NCBI RefSeq assembly: GCF_003958645.1
Contig: NZ_RXLO01000003.1
Coordinates: forward strand, 248,001-312,000
DNA length: 64,000 bases
Source: Chitinophaga rhizosphaerae
GTDB taxonomy: Bacteria; Bacteroidota; Bacteroidia; Chitinophagales; Chitinophagaceae
Direction: 5' to 3'
A program made the translations under genes and the position numbers. This document shows positions 49,959-58,708 of this stretch, piece by piece. The first letter of the stretch is position 1. Every line of letters starts with the position of its first letter. Under the pieces are notes generated by a model. It saw only the letters and a list, made by a program, of their open reading frames with translations. It did not search any database and was not told the origin of the DNA.

Positions 49959-51206
49959 ATGAGAAAAGTACAACTTTTGATGCCGGCCCTGGCGGCCGCC
50001 ATCGCCATCGCCATCGCCGCCTCGTCGTGCTCCAAAAGCGACAAGAACGTGAACCCGGACGACCTGGTGAACCCGGACAACAGCACCTTCGTGATCGCCG
50101 TGACGGCGGAAGGCAGTTCTTCCGAAGCCACCGATTACGTATTGCAAAGCAAAGACCTCATGACGGGTGTGATCACACCGGTAGGGCAGGGCATCGAGCA
50201 GAAAAGCTACCGCATGTACGAATTGGTGGGCAAAACACTGCTGAGCATCACTTACCAGGGCACCAACGTAGTGCCGGGGTACGCGCTGAACGATAAAGGC
50301 ATCCTTTCCAAAAAGAACGGCGAATTCTCCATCCTCCGCCTCCATGCCCGCGGGGTGGTAGACCAGGACAGGATGTTCGGCATGTACTGCCCGCGCGACG
50401 GATCGGCCGAAGCCACTTTCTACGAAATCAATGCCACCAGCATGAGCGTGGCCCGGCAGGCGAAGATCAACGTTTTCCAGACCGCCAACAACTGGAAGGA
50501 ATGGGCGTACTTTAATGACGTTCGGATGGTCGGCGGAAAAGTGTTCGCGCCTTTCTTCCAGATCAAGAACTCCGGTTTCGATACGCAATACACGGATTCC
50601 GCCTACCTCGCCATTTTCTCCTACCCCGACCTGAAACTGGAAAAAGTGATCAGGGACGAGCGCACCGGCACTTTGGGCCGTTATGCCAGCAACGATGTGC
50701 TGAGTATTACGGAAAGCGGTGACGTGTACACCTATTCCGCCGCGGGCGCCATCGCCGCGGGGAGCGCACCTTCCGCCAAGCCCTCGGGCATTCTGCGCAT
50801 CAAAAACGGCACCACCGATTTCGACAAGGATTACTTCTTCAATATCGAAACAGCTACGGGCGGCTACAAACTCTGCGGCATGAAATACATTGGCGGCGGC
50901 AAAGCCCTCGCGCAGATTTTTAGCTTCAAAGACCACGTTGCCGGCGATAAATGGACGAACCGCGACTGCCGGCTCGCCATCATCGACCTCGCTGCCAAAA
51001 CCATCACCAACGTGACAGACGTTCCCCTTCACACCGGCGGCGGGTTGCAGTACGGCTGTGTGATCGACAAAGGCCTGGCTTACCTGCATGTTCAGAATGC
51101 GGATGGCATCTACATTTACAAGGTGGACCTCGCTACCGCCAAAGGCACGAAAGGCGCCAAGGTGCAGGGCAAAGCGGTGATGGGCCTTTTCAAAATGACG
51201 AAATAG
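49959..51206 (+). CDS. DUF4374-domain lipoprotein
   Basis: A 415-residue lipoprotein: signal with an Ala/Ile repeat (AIAIAIAASSC lipobox, Cys near residue 26), then a long beta-propeller-like domain. Repeats look like YVLQSKDLMTGVITPVGQG and YLAIFSYPDLKLEKVIRDE. The whole matches the DUF4374 family, known only from Bacteroidota and nearly always next to a TonB siderophore receptor, as here. It is probably a periplasmic or surface substrate-binding or iron-release helper; its function is unproven. A strong terminator follows. Confidence 0.82.
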   Translation: MRKVQLLMPALAAAIAIAIAASSCSKSDKNVNPDDLVNPDNSTFVIAVTAEGSSSEATDYVLQSKDLMTGVITPVGQGIEQKSYRMYELVGKTLLSITYQGTNVVPGYALNDKGILSKKNGEFSILRLHARGVVDQDRMFGMYCPRDGSAEATFYEINATSMSVARQAKINVFQTANNWKEWAYFNDVRMVGGKVFAPFFQIKNSGFDTQYTDSAYLAIFSYPDLKLEKVIRDERTGTLGRYASNDVLSITESGDVYTYSAAGAIAAGSAPSAKPSGILRIKNGTTDFDKDYFFNIETATGGYKLCGMKYIGGGKALAQIFSFKDHVAGDKWTNRDCRLAIIDLAAKTITNVTDVPLHTGGGLQYGCVIDKGLAYLHVQNADGIYIYKVDLATAKGTKGAKVQGKAVMGLFKMTK

Positions 51207-51238
51207 CATTTTTCACACCGATCGATATATAATAATGG

Positions 51239-51281
51239 AACACCGGGGCCGCGGCACTTTGCCACGGCCCCGGTGTTTTTG
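51239..51281. terminator. Strong GC-rich terminator
   Basis: An 18-bp stem with one mismatch (51239-51256 with 51260-51277), 3-base loop, and T run. Confidence 0.85.
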
Positions 51282-51365
51282 GATGGATAGTCAAATTTTC
51301 GGACTTCATCATCTGGACTACCTCGATTCTCGATTCTGGACCGGTCGATGCATCCGGCAGCGGTG

Positions 51366-51373
51366 TACATTTG
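51366..51373 (+). promoter_or_regulatory. Possible -7 box
   Basis: TACATTTG matches TAnnTTTG and lies 113 bases before the YggS-type gene; no clear -33 element is present. Confidence 0.25.
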
Positions 51374-51486
51374 TGATGTGACGCATGCTGCCCGATAGCT
51401 ATACAATTCAAGGCAGCACTGATATTTCCTCATCGCTGAAGTCCCGATCGCAGGTCGGGCTTCGGCCGTTTACATTTTGCACCAGC

Positions 51487-52227
51487 ATGAAAGAAGATAT
51501 CCTCCACCAGATCGCCATCATAGAAAATCGCATCGCCGGTGCCTGTGTAGCCGCCGGCAGGGACCCGAAAGACGTGCGCCTTCTCCTCGCTACCAAAACC
51601 GTTCCGCCCGATCGCATCCGGATGGCGCTGGAAGCCGGCCGTACATTGATCGCCGAGAATAAAATTCAGGAGCTGAAAGAGAAATTCACGGCGCTGGAAG
51701 ACATTCCCCACGAAAATCATTTCATCGGCCATCTCCAGACCAACAAGATCAGGGATTTGCTGAAGTATAACGTGTCGTGCCTGCAGTCGCTCGACCGGTT
51801 AGACCTTGCCGAAAAGCTCCATCAGCGCTTGCAATCCGAAAACAGAACGATGGGGGTGCTCATCCAGGTCAACACTTCCGGCGAAGCCAGCAAATTCGGC
51901 GTGGAGCCCGCCCTGGCGCTCGATCTCGTTCGGAGCGTAGCACAACTGAAAACTTTGCGGATAAAGGGTTTGATGACGATCGGGCTGCTTAGCCCGGAAC
52001 CCGGAAAAGTGCAGGACTGCTTCCGGTTGCTGCGGAATTTGCGCAATAGCATCCGCGCGCAGGGGATCGATGGGGTGGATATGAACGAACTGTCGATGGG
52101 CATGAGCGGCGACCTGGAAATGGCCATCGCCGAGGGCGCCACCATTGTGCGGGTGGGGACGGCCATTTTCGGGCAGCGGCCTACGCCGGATAGTTTTTAC
52201 TGGAATGAAAATACCACCGTGAAATAA
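51487..52227 (+). CDS. YggS-family PLP homeostasis protein
   Basis: ATG 51487 gives the family-typical length (246 residues); the longer frame from 51385 has an unrelated N-terminus. It is a one-domain TIM-barrel PLP-binding protein related to alanine racemase without racemase activity. K37 (LLLATKTVP) is the expected PLP Schiff-base lysine. Family hallmarks HFIGHLQTNK, VLIQVNTSGEASKFG, LRIKGLMTIG and ELSMGMSGDLEMAIAEGATIVRVGTAIFG are all present. It buffers free pyridoxal phosphate and affects amino-acid and keto-acid balance. A single gene, convergent with the ADP-ribosylglycohydrolase gene. Confidence 0.95.
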   Translation: MKEDILHQIAIIENRIAGACVAAGRDPKDVRLLLATKTVPPDRIRMALEAGRTLIAENKIQELKEKFTALEDIPHENHFIGHLQTNKIRDLLKYNVSCLQSLDRLDLAEKLHQRLQSENRTMGVLIQVNTSGEASKFGVEPALALDLVRSVAQLKTLRIKGLMTIGLLSPEPGKVQDCFRLLRNLRNSIRAQGIDGVDMNELSMGMSGDLEMAIAEGATIVRVGTAIFGQRPTPDSFYWNENTTVK

Positions 52228-52251
52228 AAGCGGCGCCTGTATTGGCGCCGC
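52226..52251 (-). terminator. Terminator for leftward gene
   Basis: GCGGCGCC (52230-52237) pairs with GGCGCCGC (52244-52251). On the minus strand the stem is followed by TTTTATTT, so it serves the ADP-ribosylglycohydrolase gene and may also slow the convergent one. Confidence 0.6.
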
Positions 52252-52257
52252 CCGAAT

Positions 52258-53790
52258 TTAGTTCTTAACCGGAGGATGGGAGAATACCAGCGCTTCCGTC
52301 ACATTGACCTTGGCGCCGTCTGCCGGGTTCTTCCAGCGAAGGGAAGCCGTGTGGTTCCCTGCCGGCAATGCGAAAGCGTAGGCCACTTCGTTGCAGCGGG
52401 TGGTGAGACTGGCGGGCAGGCGTACGGATTTCGCTAATTTACCGTCGATGAGCAAATCCACTTCCGCGGCATAGCTTTGATCGCCCTGCACATATCCCTT
52501 GATAACGATCCCTTTCCCATCGAACCGGATCGGCTCCGTATGTTGTACCAGTTTATGGACAGGGATTTTTTGGGAGGGATGGTGGCTGTTGAAGCCCTGT
52601 TCCAGCCTTACCGCTCTGGGCGGCTGGTAAGCGATCGTAACCGCATCATCACCAACTTTCCCTTTATTTGCCCGGATCACCTGCAGCGCATGTTCGTAAC
52701 TCATTTTATAGAGATCGTTGAGCGATGCGGTGGTGTACACGAAATCCCGGTCTTCCACGACTTTCAGCGCCTGCAAAAATTTCTCCGGGATGTTGCTGTA
52801 CCCGATCATCGTGCCCAGGATCCCCGCTGCGGAGGCGGGGTTGCAGTCCGCATCCTGCCCGCATCGCATGGAAATGTCCATCGTTCTGGTGAAATCTCCG
52901 CCGCCATACAATAATCCGATGAGGATGTACGCGGAATTCACCGTGGCGTCGATGTTGAGATCGGCTTGATACCCGTCCGGACAATACAGGTCTTCGTTCC
53001 AGTTACGCGCAACTTCGGCCCAGGCCTGCTTCCAGTCGTCGGGATGCTTTTTGTGCGTGGCGATGACGGCTTCCATGCATTTGCGGTATTTGCTTTGTGC
53101 TGGAATGGTTTTCAGCGCCTCGGTCACGATCCACTGGATGTCGTCCGATACGAACGCCAGCGAATACATGGCCGCTACGTACACGCCGCCGTACCATCCG
53201 TCGCCGTAATTCATGATGTGCCCGATGCTGTCGCAAATGATGCTGGATGTATTGGGCATTCCCGGCGACATAAGCCCTGCAAAGTCGGCTTCGATCTGGA
53301 AATCGATATCGTCTGCATGCGGATTGTTCATCCAGTGCCCGCTTGCCGGCGCCTTGATGCCATTCAGTACGTTATAGCGTGCGGCCTGGTTGGCGTGCCA
53401 CAGCGGATACGACGCATGGGCCACTGCGTTGGCGAAGGAATCCACCGGTGCGCTCAGACCGTGTTTTTCGAAGACTTCCACGAAGGTGAGGTCCATATAC
53501 ACATCGTCGTACAGGCCGGGGAAACTGTCGTACCAATGTTGAATGCTTCCGTTGTCCCATTGCACGGGAATGTTATCGGGGACCATGACGCCGTTGTACC
53601 GGAATTCGAAATGCCCGCCGTAGGTGCAGCCGATGGTTTGGCCGGCCCATCCGCCTTTAATCTTGTCTTGCAGCGTGGCGCGGGATAGTTTCGTTTTGGG
53701 TGGAGGGATGAGGGACTCTTTTTCCCGGAAAGCCATTACAGCTGTGGCAATAGCGGCCAATAGAAGGCCGGAGAGCACGATTTTACGCAT
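52258..53790 (-). CDS. ADP-ribosylglycohydrolase-family protein, exported
   Basis: A 510-residue protein with a signal peptide (residues 1-20) and an ADP-ribosyl-hydrolase (DraG-like) fold at residues 40-370. Metal ligands are visible in LYDDVYMDLTF near residue 95 and in GQDADCNPAS near residue 310, the two acidic clusters that hold the two magnesium ions. The C-terminal 120 residues form a beta-domain (QGDQSYAAEVDLLIDGKLAKS), perhaps carbohydrate-binding. Exported members in Bacteroidota probably cleave other glycosides rather than ADP-ribose. It lies 6 bases downstream of the esterase gene, in the same leftward operon. Confidence 0.88.
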   Translation of the reverse strand: MRKIVLSGLLLAAIATAVMAFREKESLIPPPKTKLSRATLQDKIKGGWAGQTIGCTYGGHFEFRYNGVMVPDNIPVQWDNGSIQHWYDSFPGLYDDVYMDLTFVEVFEKHGLSAPVDSFANAVAHASYPLWHANQAARYNVLNGIKAPASGHWMNNPHADDIDFQIEADFAGLMSPGMPNTSSIICDSIGHIMNYGDGWYGGVYVAAMYSLAFVSDDIQWIVTEALKTIPAQSKYRKCMEAVIATHKKHPDDWKQAWAEVARNWNEDLYCPDGYQADLNIDATVNSAYILIGLLYGGGDFTRTMDISMRCGQDADCNPASAAGILGTMIGYSNIPEKFLQALKVVEDRDFVYTTASLNDLYKMSYEHALQVIRANKGKVGDDAVTIAYQPPRAVRLEQGFNSHHPSQKIPVHKLVQHTEPIRFDGKGIVIKGYVQGDQSYAAEVDLLIDGKLAKSVRLPASLTTRCNEVAYAFALPAGNHTASLRWKNPADGAKVNVTEALVFSHPPVKN

Positions 53791-53796
53791 GGAATT

Positions 53797-54975
53797 TTAT
53801 TTCTGCTTGAAATGATAGTTTGCGAATTCGAAGAAATGCCGCCAGTCGGATTCCGTCATATCGTGTTTGCCTTCGCGGTTGTGATAACCGATGGGGGAGC
53901 GTTCGATGGCCTGGTCAACGGGAGGAGGAGCGGCGGGAAGTGCAGATGTCAGCATGAAAAGCGCGTAGACTTTTTCCGCGTTTTTCAGGGCGAGGAAAGT
54001 ACCGGTGGGGTCGGCCCAGAGGTCTTTCGTGGCGTTGGTGGCATATACCGGCCGCGGTGCGATGAGCGCGATGAGCATATGCTGGTCTACGGGCAGATCG
54101 TTTTCGCGGTCGTTGAATTGTTTGTAGTGATCGTTGAACCAGTGCGGGAACCGGGTATTGATGATGCGGATGCGCTCGCCGAATTGCCGGCGGGCGAGCG
54201 CGGCGCCGGTGTTTCCCGAGCAGTTGGAAATGGCGATGGCGAAGCGCTCGTCTTGCGCGGCGGCCCACAACGATGTTTTTCCTCCCCTGGAATGACCCAC
54301 CAGCGCCACTTTCCTTGCATCTACCAGCGGTTCCCTTTCGAAGTAGTCCATCACCCGGGAGGCGCCCCATGCCCAGGCGCCGATGGCTTTCATGCCGTTT
54401 TTCATGCGCAGGTGATCGGGATAGAGGCGCAGCGCGCCTTCGGTGAACTTTTGTTGGTCGTCTGGCGCCAGGTCGCTCACCTGGAACGCGGCGATGGCAT
54501 ATCCGCTGTTGATCGCCATTTCAGCGGGCCAGAACGGGCTTTTGACGTTTCTTTCGGGATCGGTATTGCTTTTGGGGCGGTTGTTGATGAGGAGGAAAAC
54601 GGGGACCGGTCCGGTGGTGTTCTTCGGGACGAAGAGCGTCAGCCCGATGGTTACCGATTGGCCGTTGCGGTACACGGTGATGCGGGTTTCTTTCATGATG
54701 GCGCGGTGGTCCATCGCAGAGGTGTTTTCCCGGAGGGTTTCGAAACGGATGGAATCCACGTCTTTTGGCATCACGCCGTACACGTTGTTTTCAAACAGCC
54801 GGAGGATTTCCGGCCGGCGCGCCGTTTCCCAGGTTTTCGCATTCCGGACCGGCTGGCCGTTCAGCAGCACGAGCGGATCGGGAAGGGTGTAAGCGGGAAC
54901 GAGCGCCTCGTCGTAATTTTGCGCGAACGTGGTAGCGGAAACGAGCAGGGCCGTGAGAAAAGTAATCGTTTTCAT
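53797..54975 (-). CDS. Alpha/beta-hydrolase, CE15-like glucuronoyl esterase/acetyl xylan esterase type
   Basis: A 392-residue exported hydrolase, signal peptide at 1-18. The nucleophile elbow is G227-H-S229-R-G-G-K, close to the GCSRxGK of CE15 glucuronoyl esterases. The catalytic His lies in GKHDMTESDW near the C-terminus, and an acidic residue is probably in the preceding strand. CE15 enzymes cut ester links between lignin and glucuronoxylan. The Cys-to-His change at the elbow puts it in a divergent branch, so acetyl xylan esterase activity is an alternative. First gene of a leftward pair with the ADP-ribosylglycohydrolase-like protein. A long opposite-strand frame here is a shadow. Confidence 0.82.
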   Translation of the reverse strand: MKTITFLTALLVSATTFAQNYDEALVPAYTLPDPLVLLNGQPVRNAKTWETARRPEILRLFENNVYGVMPKDVDSIRFETLRENTSAMDHRAIMKETRITVYRNGQSVTIGLTLFVPKNTTGPVPVFLLINNRPKSNTDPERNVKSPFWPAEMAINSGYAIAAFQVSDLAPDDQQKFTEGALRLYPDHLRMKNGMKAIGAWAWGASRVMDYFEREPLVDARKVALVGHSRGGKTSLWAAAQDERFAIAISNCSGNTGAALARRQFGERIRIINTRFPHWFNDHYKQFNDRENDLPVDQHMLIALIAPRPVYATNATKDLWADPTGTFLALKNAEKVYALFMLTSALPAAPPPVDQAIERSPIGYHNREGKHDMTESDWRHFFEFANYHFKQK

Positions 54976-55045
54976 GGTGGAATGTCCGAAAAAAGATACG
55001 GCAAATTTTCAGACATTTGCATCCACCGGACCCAAAAACACCTGC

Positions 55046-55492
55046 ATGCATATCCGTTTCCTTGCCATCGTGGCCCTGCTGATCGTTTCCCTCCGTTCTT
55101 CCGCGCAGGAAAAACCTGTCAATTCCCTCTATGCCGGCGAAATCGACGGCAAGATCCCCGTGACCCTGTTTCTCCAGGCCACGCCGCACCCCTGCAAACC
55201 GGAAGACCATTACCAGGGTATTTACACCTACAACAAGCAGCTCGACCGCTCCAAATGGCTCATGCTGTCCATCGATTACAACGGCAAAGGCCAGTTTATC
55301 ATGGTGGAAACCGGCGTGTCCGGCGTGATGATCCTCCAGAAAACAGACGAGGGTTTCTCCGGCACCTGGATTTCGCCCGACGGCAAAACCCTCCGCAAAG
55401 TCACCCTCCGGAAAAAGGACATCCCCAAAGAAAAAGAGGAATTCTACCTCGATGCGCTCGATCATACGAATTACCGGTATAACGACTGCTGA
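55046..55492 (+). CDS. Small secreted hypothetical protein (148 aa)
   Basis: The start at ATG 55046 begins a proper signal peptide (MHIRFLAIVALLIVSLRSSA); longer frames upstream overlap the esterase promoter region. The mature protein of about 128 residues is beta-rich, with a lipocalin-like look (YQGIYTYNKQLDRSKWLML, FIMVETGVSGVMILQKTDEG, FSGTWISPDGKTLRKVTL). This pattern is common in small Bacteroidota exported proteins of unknown role. It is divergent from the esterase gene and convergent with a DinB-like gene. Confidence 0.7.
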   Translation: MHIRFLAIVALLIVSLRSSAQEKPVNSLYAGEIDGKIPVTLFLQATPHPCKPEDHYQGIYTYNKQLDRSKWLMLSIDYNGKGQFIMVETGVSGVMILQKTDEGFSGTWISPDGKTLRKVTLRKKDIPKEKEEFYLDALDHTNYRYNDC

Positions 55493-55604
55493 TTTTCGCC
55501 AATTACAACGGCAAGCCATATATTGCTGTATCCCGGCGCACTCCACGTTCGTCGCCCAGAATACATTCCTGATGGGAGCATGCGGGGAATACGCGGTTGT
55601 TAAC

Positions 55605-56111
55605 TCAATCGAGGAACGGCACCATTTTTTTCAGTTGGTGCGTGTGGCGGCGGGAATGGGCGGAGAGGAACGTCAGCCATTCGCGGATGGTGAGCTCGCC
55701 CAGTTGCGGGAAAGGGAAATCCAGGATGAGGAGGTCCGGATCCGAGGCGGCAATGAGTTGCAAAATCTCGTCGCGGTTGGATTGGAGGGCTTGCATCAGT
55801 TGTTCGCGGTCTTTGGGTAATTCGTCGGGCGTGATGGATTCCATTGCCTCGAATTTAGTGGTGAAATCGAGGAAAATGGAGCGGAGCACCGGCGCCAGGG
55901 CTTCAGGGTCGCGGTCTGCTACGCGGGTATTGCCGCGCAGGAGCTCGGGAACGCCGGATTCGGATTTCAGTAAATGTTGCCCCACCTGCCCGGGCGTCCA
56001 GCTGCCGGCGAAAGGAACTCGGTTCAGCTGTTCCTGCGAGAAATGGCCCAGCGCATCAAGCAGCTCGGTCGTAGACTGGTTGAAATCGGATATCAAGGAT
56101 TGAGTAGTCAT
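55605..56111 (-). CDS. DinB-family protein
   Basis: A 168-residue four-helix-bundle protein of the DinB/DfsB superfamily. The expected metal-binding His triad is visible: H46 in GQVGQHLLKS and two His in HSRRHTHQL near the C-terminus. The start is an ATG complementary to 56109-56111. Members include thiol transferases dependent on bacillithiol and stress proteins of unknown chemistry; which applies here is unknown. A single gene, 3' end convergent with the small secreted protein gene. Confidence 0.85.
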   Translation of the reverse strand: MTTQSLISDFNQSTTELLDALGHFSQEQLNRVPFAGSWTPGQVGQHLLKSESGVPELLRGNTRVADRDPEALAPVLRSIFLDFTTKFEAMESITPDELPKDREQLMQALQSNRDEILQLIAASDPDLLILDFPFPQLGELTIREWLTFLSAHSRRHTHQLKKMVPFLD

Positions 56112-56236
56112 GCCAGTGGATTTTATATTTCAAAAGTAACCCACCGCGCTTTCCGGGAAACTGTGCATACGGGACAATCTTGCGGGGCTTTTGTGACATC
56201 GGGGCCCGCTGTTTTCCGTCGAATCCTGTCCTGAAT

Positions 56237-58627
56237 CTACATCGATACCCTGCTTTCCTCTTCCTGCCTTTTCCGCTGGTCGGCTTTGTAGGTCGACTGG
56301 CCGAACCGCCACGAAAGCGACGCCACTACCCTGCGCGTCCCGAACCAATGATGCAGCTGGTTGTCGATGATCTGTTTTTCGCGGAAAGTAAACACCACGC
56401 GATACGTGTCGAACATATCATACACGTTCAATCCCGACTGCAATTTCCCTTTCAGCCAGCTTTTCTGCAATCCCGCGTCGATTTTGTAAATATGCTTCGA
56501 CCGGTACAACCCGTTGCCGCCTTTCGACCGGTAATTGTAGGAAATATCCGCCGTGATGCCCGCCGGTAGCGTAAATACCTGGCTTCCCGAAACGGTCCAC
56601 TGGAGAATGGGGATTTTGTAAGTGACGCCGTGGTAGGGATTGATTTCGCGCGTGTAATACAGCCCGAAGTTGTTCTGCATCCGCCACCATGGCCGCACGC
56701 GCACCGGGAATGCCACTTCGGAACCGGCGAAGTCGTTGTAGGGGAGGTTTCTGCCGAGGTACTCCAGTACATGGGTTTCTCGATTGTATTCCGGGTACCT
56801 GGCCATGGGGGCTTCTTCCCGCCCGGCCTGCAACGTCAGCGACAGCTTGCGGATGGTATAGCCGATGCTAAGCGTGTTGGTGATGGAAGGTTTCAGCTGG
56901 GGATTGCCGACCCAGTAATTCAGCGGACTATAATAAAACCGGAACGGGTTCAGTTGCGAAAAGCTGGGCCGTGTCATGCGCCGCGTAAAACTCAATTGGA
57001 GCTGCTGGTCGGTGGATATCGGATGCATGAGGCTGAAACTCGGCAGCCAGCTCAGGTAGCGGCGTTCTGTGGTTTGCCGTCCCTGCTCCGAACGGGCGGT
57101 GGTATGGGTGCGCTCCACGCGCAAACCGATCGAATATTCCGTTTTTTTCCACGTTCCGTTTCTTGAAATGTACGCCGCCACGATACGCTCGTCGTACTTG
57201 AAATTGTTGGAGCGGCTGCTGTCGGGCAGGAACGTTTGTGCGGCACCGAGCGTATCGTACCGGAGATCGTTCCGGGTGGAATTGAACGCCGTGCGGATGC
57301 CGGTATTCCACTTCCCGTTGCCGGCCGGAATGGTGGCGTCCGCCTGTGCCGTGCGGATGCGGATATCGTTTTTCAGCGCGGTTTTCCAGTGGCCTGGTAG
57401 GCGGGCGTCATAATCGTCGCTGTACAGGATGTCTTCCGTTTGGCGGTTCCCGATGTTGAACGCGGCGGCGGCGAGTTCGAGTTGCCATTTTCGGAAATTG
57501 CCGGTATATCGGAGATCGGTCGTGAGATTGTTTTGTACCGGGTGCCCGTTGTTGCGGAACCGCGTAAACGCCACCGGCTCGGGGATTTCGGTTGGGGTAA
57601 CGGTATGGATGGTATTGTCGGTGAACGTTCTCCGGTTGGACCGGAATCCCCTGAAAACCGCCTCCATACGGTGGTTGTCGTTCAACCGGTATGCCGCGCC
57701 GAGGTGGAACGTGTAGTTGTCGTGCCGCGTGGGTACGTTGGTGCGCGTGCGCTGGACGTTTTTATCCGACAAATGCTGCAAGGCGCCATACCGGTAAATC
57801 GTATATCCGCCAACGTACCCCATGCGGGTAGACCACGTTATTTTCTGCGTGCGGTAATACATCACGAGGGAATTGTCTGATTGGGTGAATTCATTCTGCT
57901 GGAGGGAAGAGGAAAGCTGCCCCGTCCATCCGAGCGACTGATCCCGCCTGAGCTTCAGATCGATGATGGCTTTGAATTCCGCGTCGTACCTGGCGGAAGG
58001 TTGTGTGATGACGTCGATAGACGCGATCTGGTCGGGCCGGAGGCTGCGGAGGTATTGCCGGATTTCTTCCGCGCTCATCTGTGCCGGGCGCCCGTCTATG
58101 AACAATACGGGAACGTTGCGTCCCGAAATGAGGATGCCGCCTTCGCCGTCTACCTCGAGGCCGGGCACTTTCCGGAGCACGTCGAACGCATTGGCCGCGG
58201 CGCGGAACATGGGGTTGCCGGTGATCTGAACGGTGATACGGTCTGCCTGCCGCTGGATGGCCGGGCGCTCGCCGCCAACGGTCACTTCCGCGAGCAAGCT
58301 GGCTGCAGGGTGGAGGGAGAGGTTGCCGGCGGTCCAGGAGTTGCCGGGCGGAACGGGCGTGTGAAGGGTTTCGTATCCCAGCGCCGACAATTCCAGCAGA
58401 TAGGCCACAGGCCGAAGCCCGGTGAACGAAAAATTTCCCGCGGAATCAGCCATTTGTCCTGTCACCAACACCGAATCGGGCGAAAGGATTTTTACCGCGG
58501 CGAAGGGGACCCCGGCGCCGGTGGTTTTATCGGTCGCCCGCCCGGCAATTCGTATTTGGGCGGAAAGAGAGGTAAGCGATAGCAGGAATAAGCATGTCAG
58601 CAAAGTTCGTTGCACCTGGTTCGGCAT
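56237..58627 (-). CDS. Outer-membrane beta-barrel family receptor
   Basis: A 796-residue outer-membrane protein, signal peptide 1-23, carboxypeptidase-like domain at 25-115 (IRIAGRATDKTTGAGVPFAA) and a plug-like region (FDVLRKVPGLEVDGEGGILI, VPVLFIDGRPAQ). A long barrel follows. The plug-then-barrel order matches Bacteroidota receptors related to TonB-dependent transporters but without a clear TonB box. Its C-terminus is charged (EEESRVSM) rather than ending in an aromatic, unusual for a barrel. Downstream (leftward) of a 7TM-AraC regulator gene that may control it. Confidence 0.82.
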   Translation of the reverse strand: MPNQVQRTLLTCLFLLSLTSLSAQIRIAGRATDKTTGAGVPFAAVKILSPDSVLVTGQMADSAGNFSFTGLRPVAYLLELSALGYETLHTPVPPGNSWTAGNLSLHPAASLLAEVTVGGERPAIQRQADRITVQITGNPMFRAAANAFDVLRKVPGLEVDGEGGILISGRNVPVLFIDGRPAQMSAEEIRQYLRSLRPDQIASIDVITQPSARYDAEFKAIIDLKLRRDQSLGWTGQLSSSLQQNEFTQSDNSLVMYYRTQKITWSTRMGYVGGYTIYRYGALQHLSDKNVQRTRTNVPTRHDNYTFHLGAAYRLNDNHRMEAVFRGFRSNRRTFTDNTIHTVTPTEIPEPVAFTRFRNNGHPVQNNLTTDLRYTGNFRKWQLELAAAAFNIGNRQTEDILYSDDYDARLPGHWKTALKNDIRIRTAQADATIPAGNGKWNTGIRTAFNSTRNDLRYDTLGAAQTFLPDSSRSNNFKYDERIVAAYISRNGTWKKTEYSIGLRVERTHTTARSEQGRQTTERRYLSWLPSFSLMHPISTDQQLQLSFTRRMTRPSFSQLNPFRFYYSPLNYWVGNPQLKPSITNTLSIGYTIRKLSLTLQAGREEAPMARYPEYNRETHVLEYLGRNLPYNDFAGSEVAFPVRVRPWWRMQNNFGLYYTREINPYHGVTYKIPILQWTVSGSQVFTLPAGITADISYNYRSKGGNGLYRSKHIYKIDAGLQKSWLKGKLQSGLNVYDMFDTYRVVFTFREKQIIDNQLHHWFGTRRVVASLSWRFGQSTYKADQRKRQEEESRVSM

Positions 58628-58708
58628 GTGGTCCTTTTTTCACAAACCTAGGGCGCGAATCGGCTGCCGGCGTCCGGAGGCGGGAATTCCGGCGTACGGG
58701 TTTATAAA

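Noticed and set aside
53812..55482. 556-codon plus-strand open frame across the CE15-like gene
   Set aside because: It is opposite a well-supported esterase and shifts out of frame with the real small gene at 55046.
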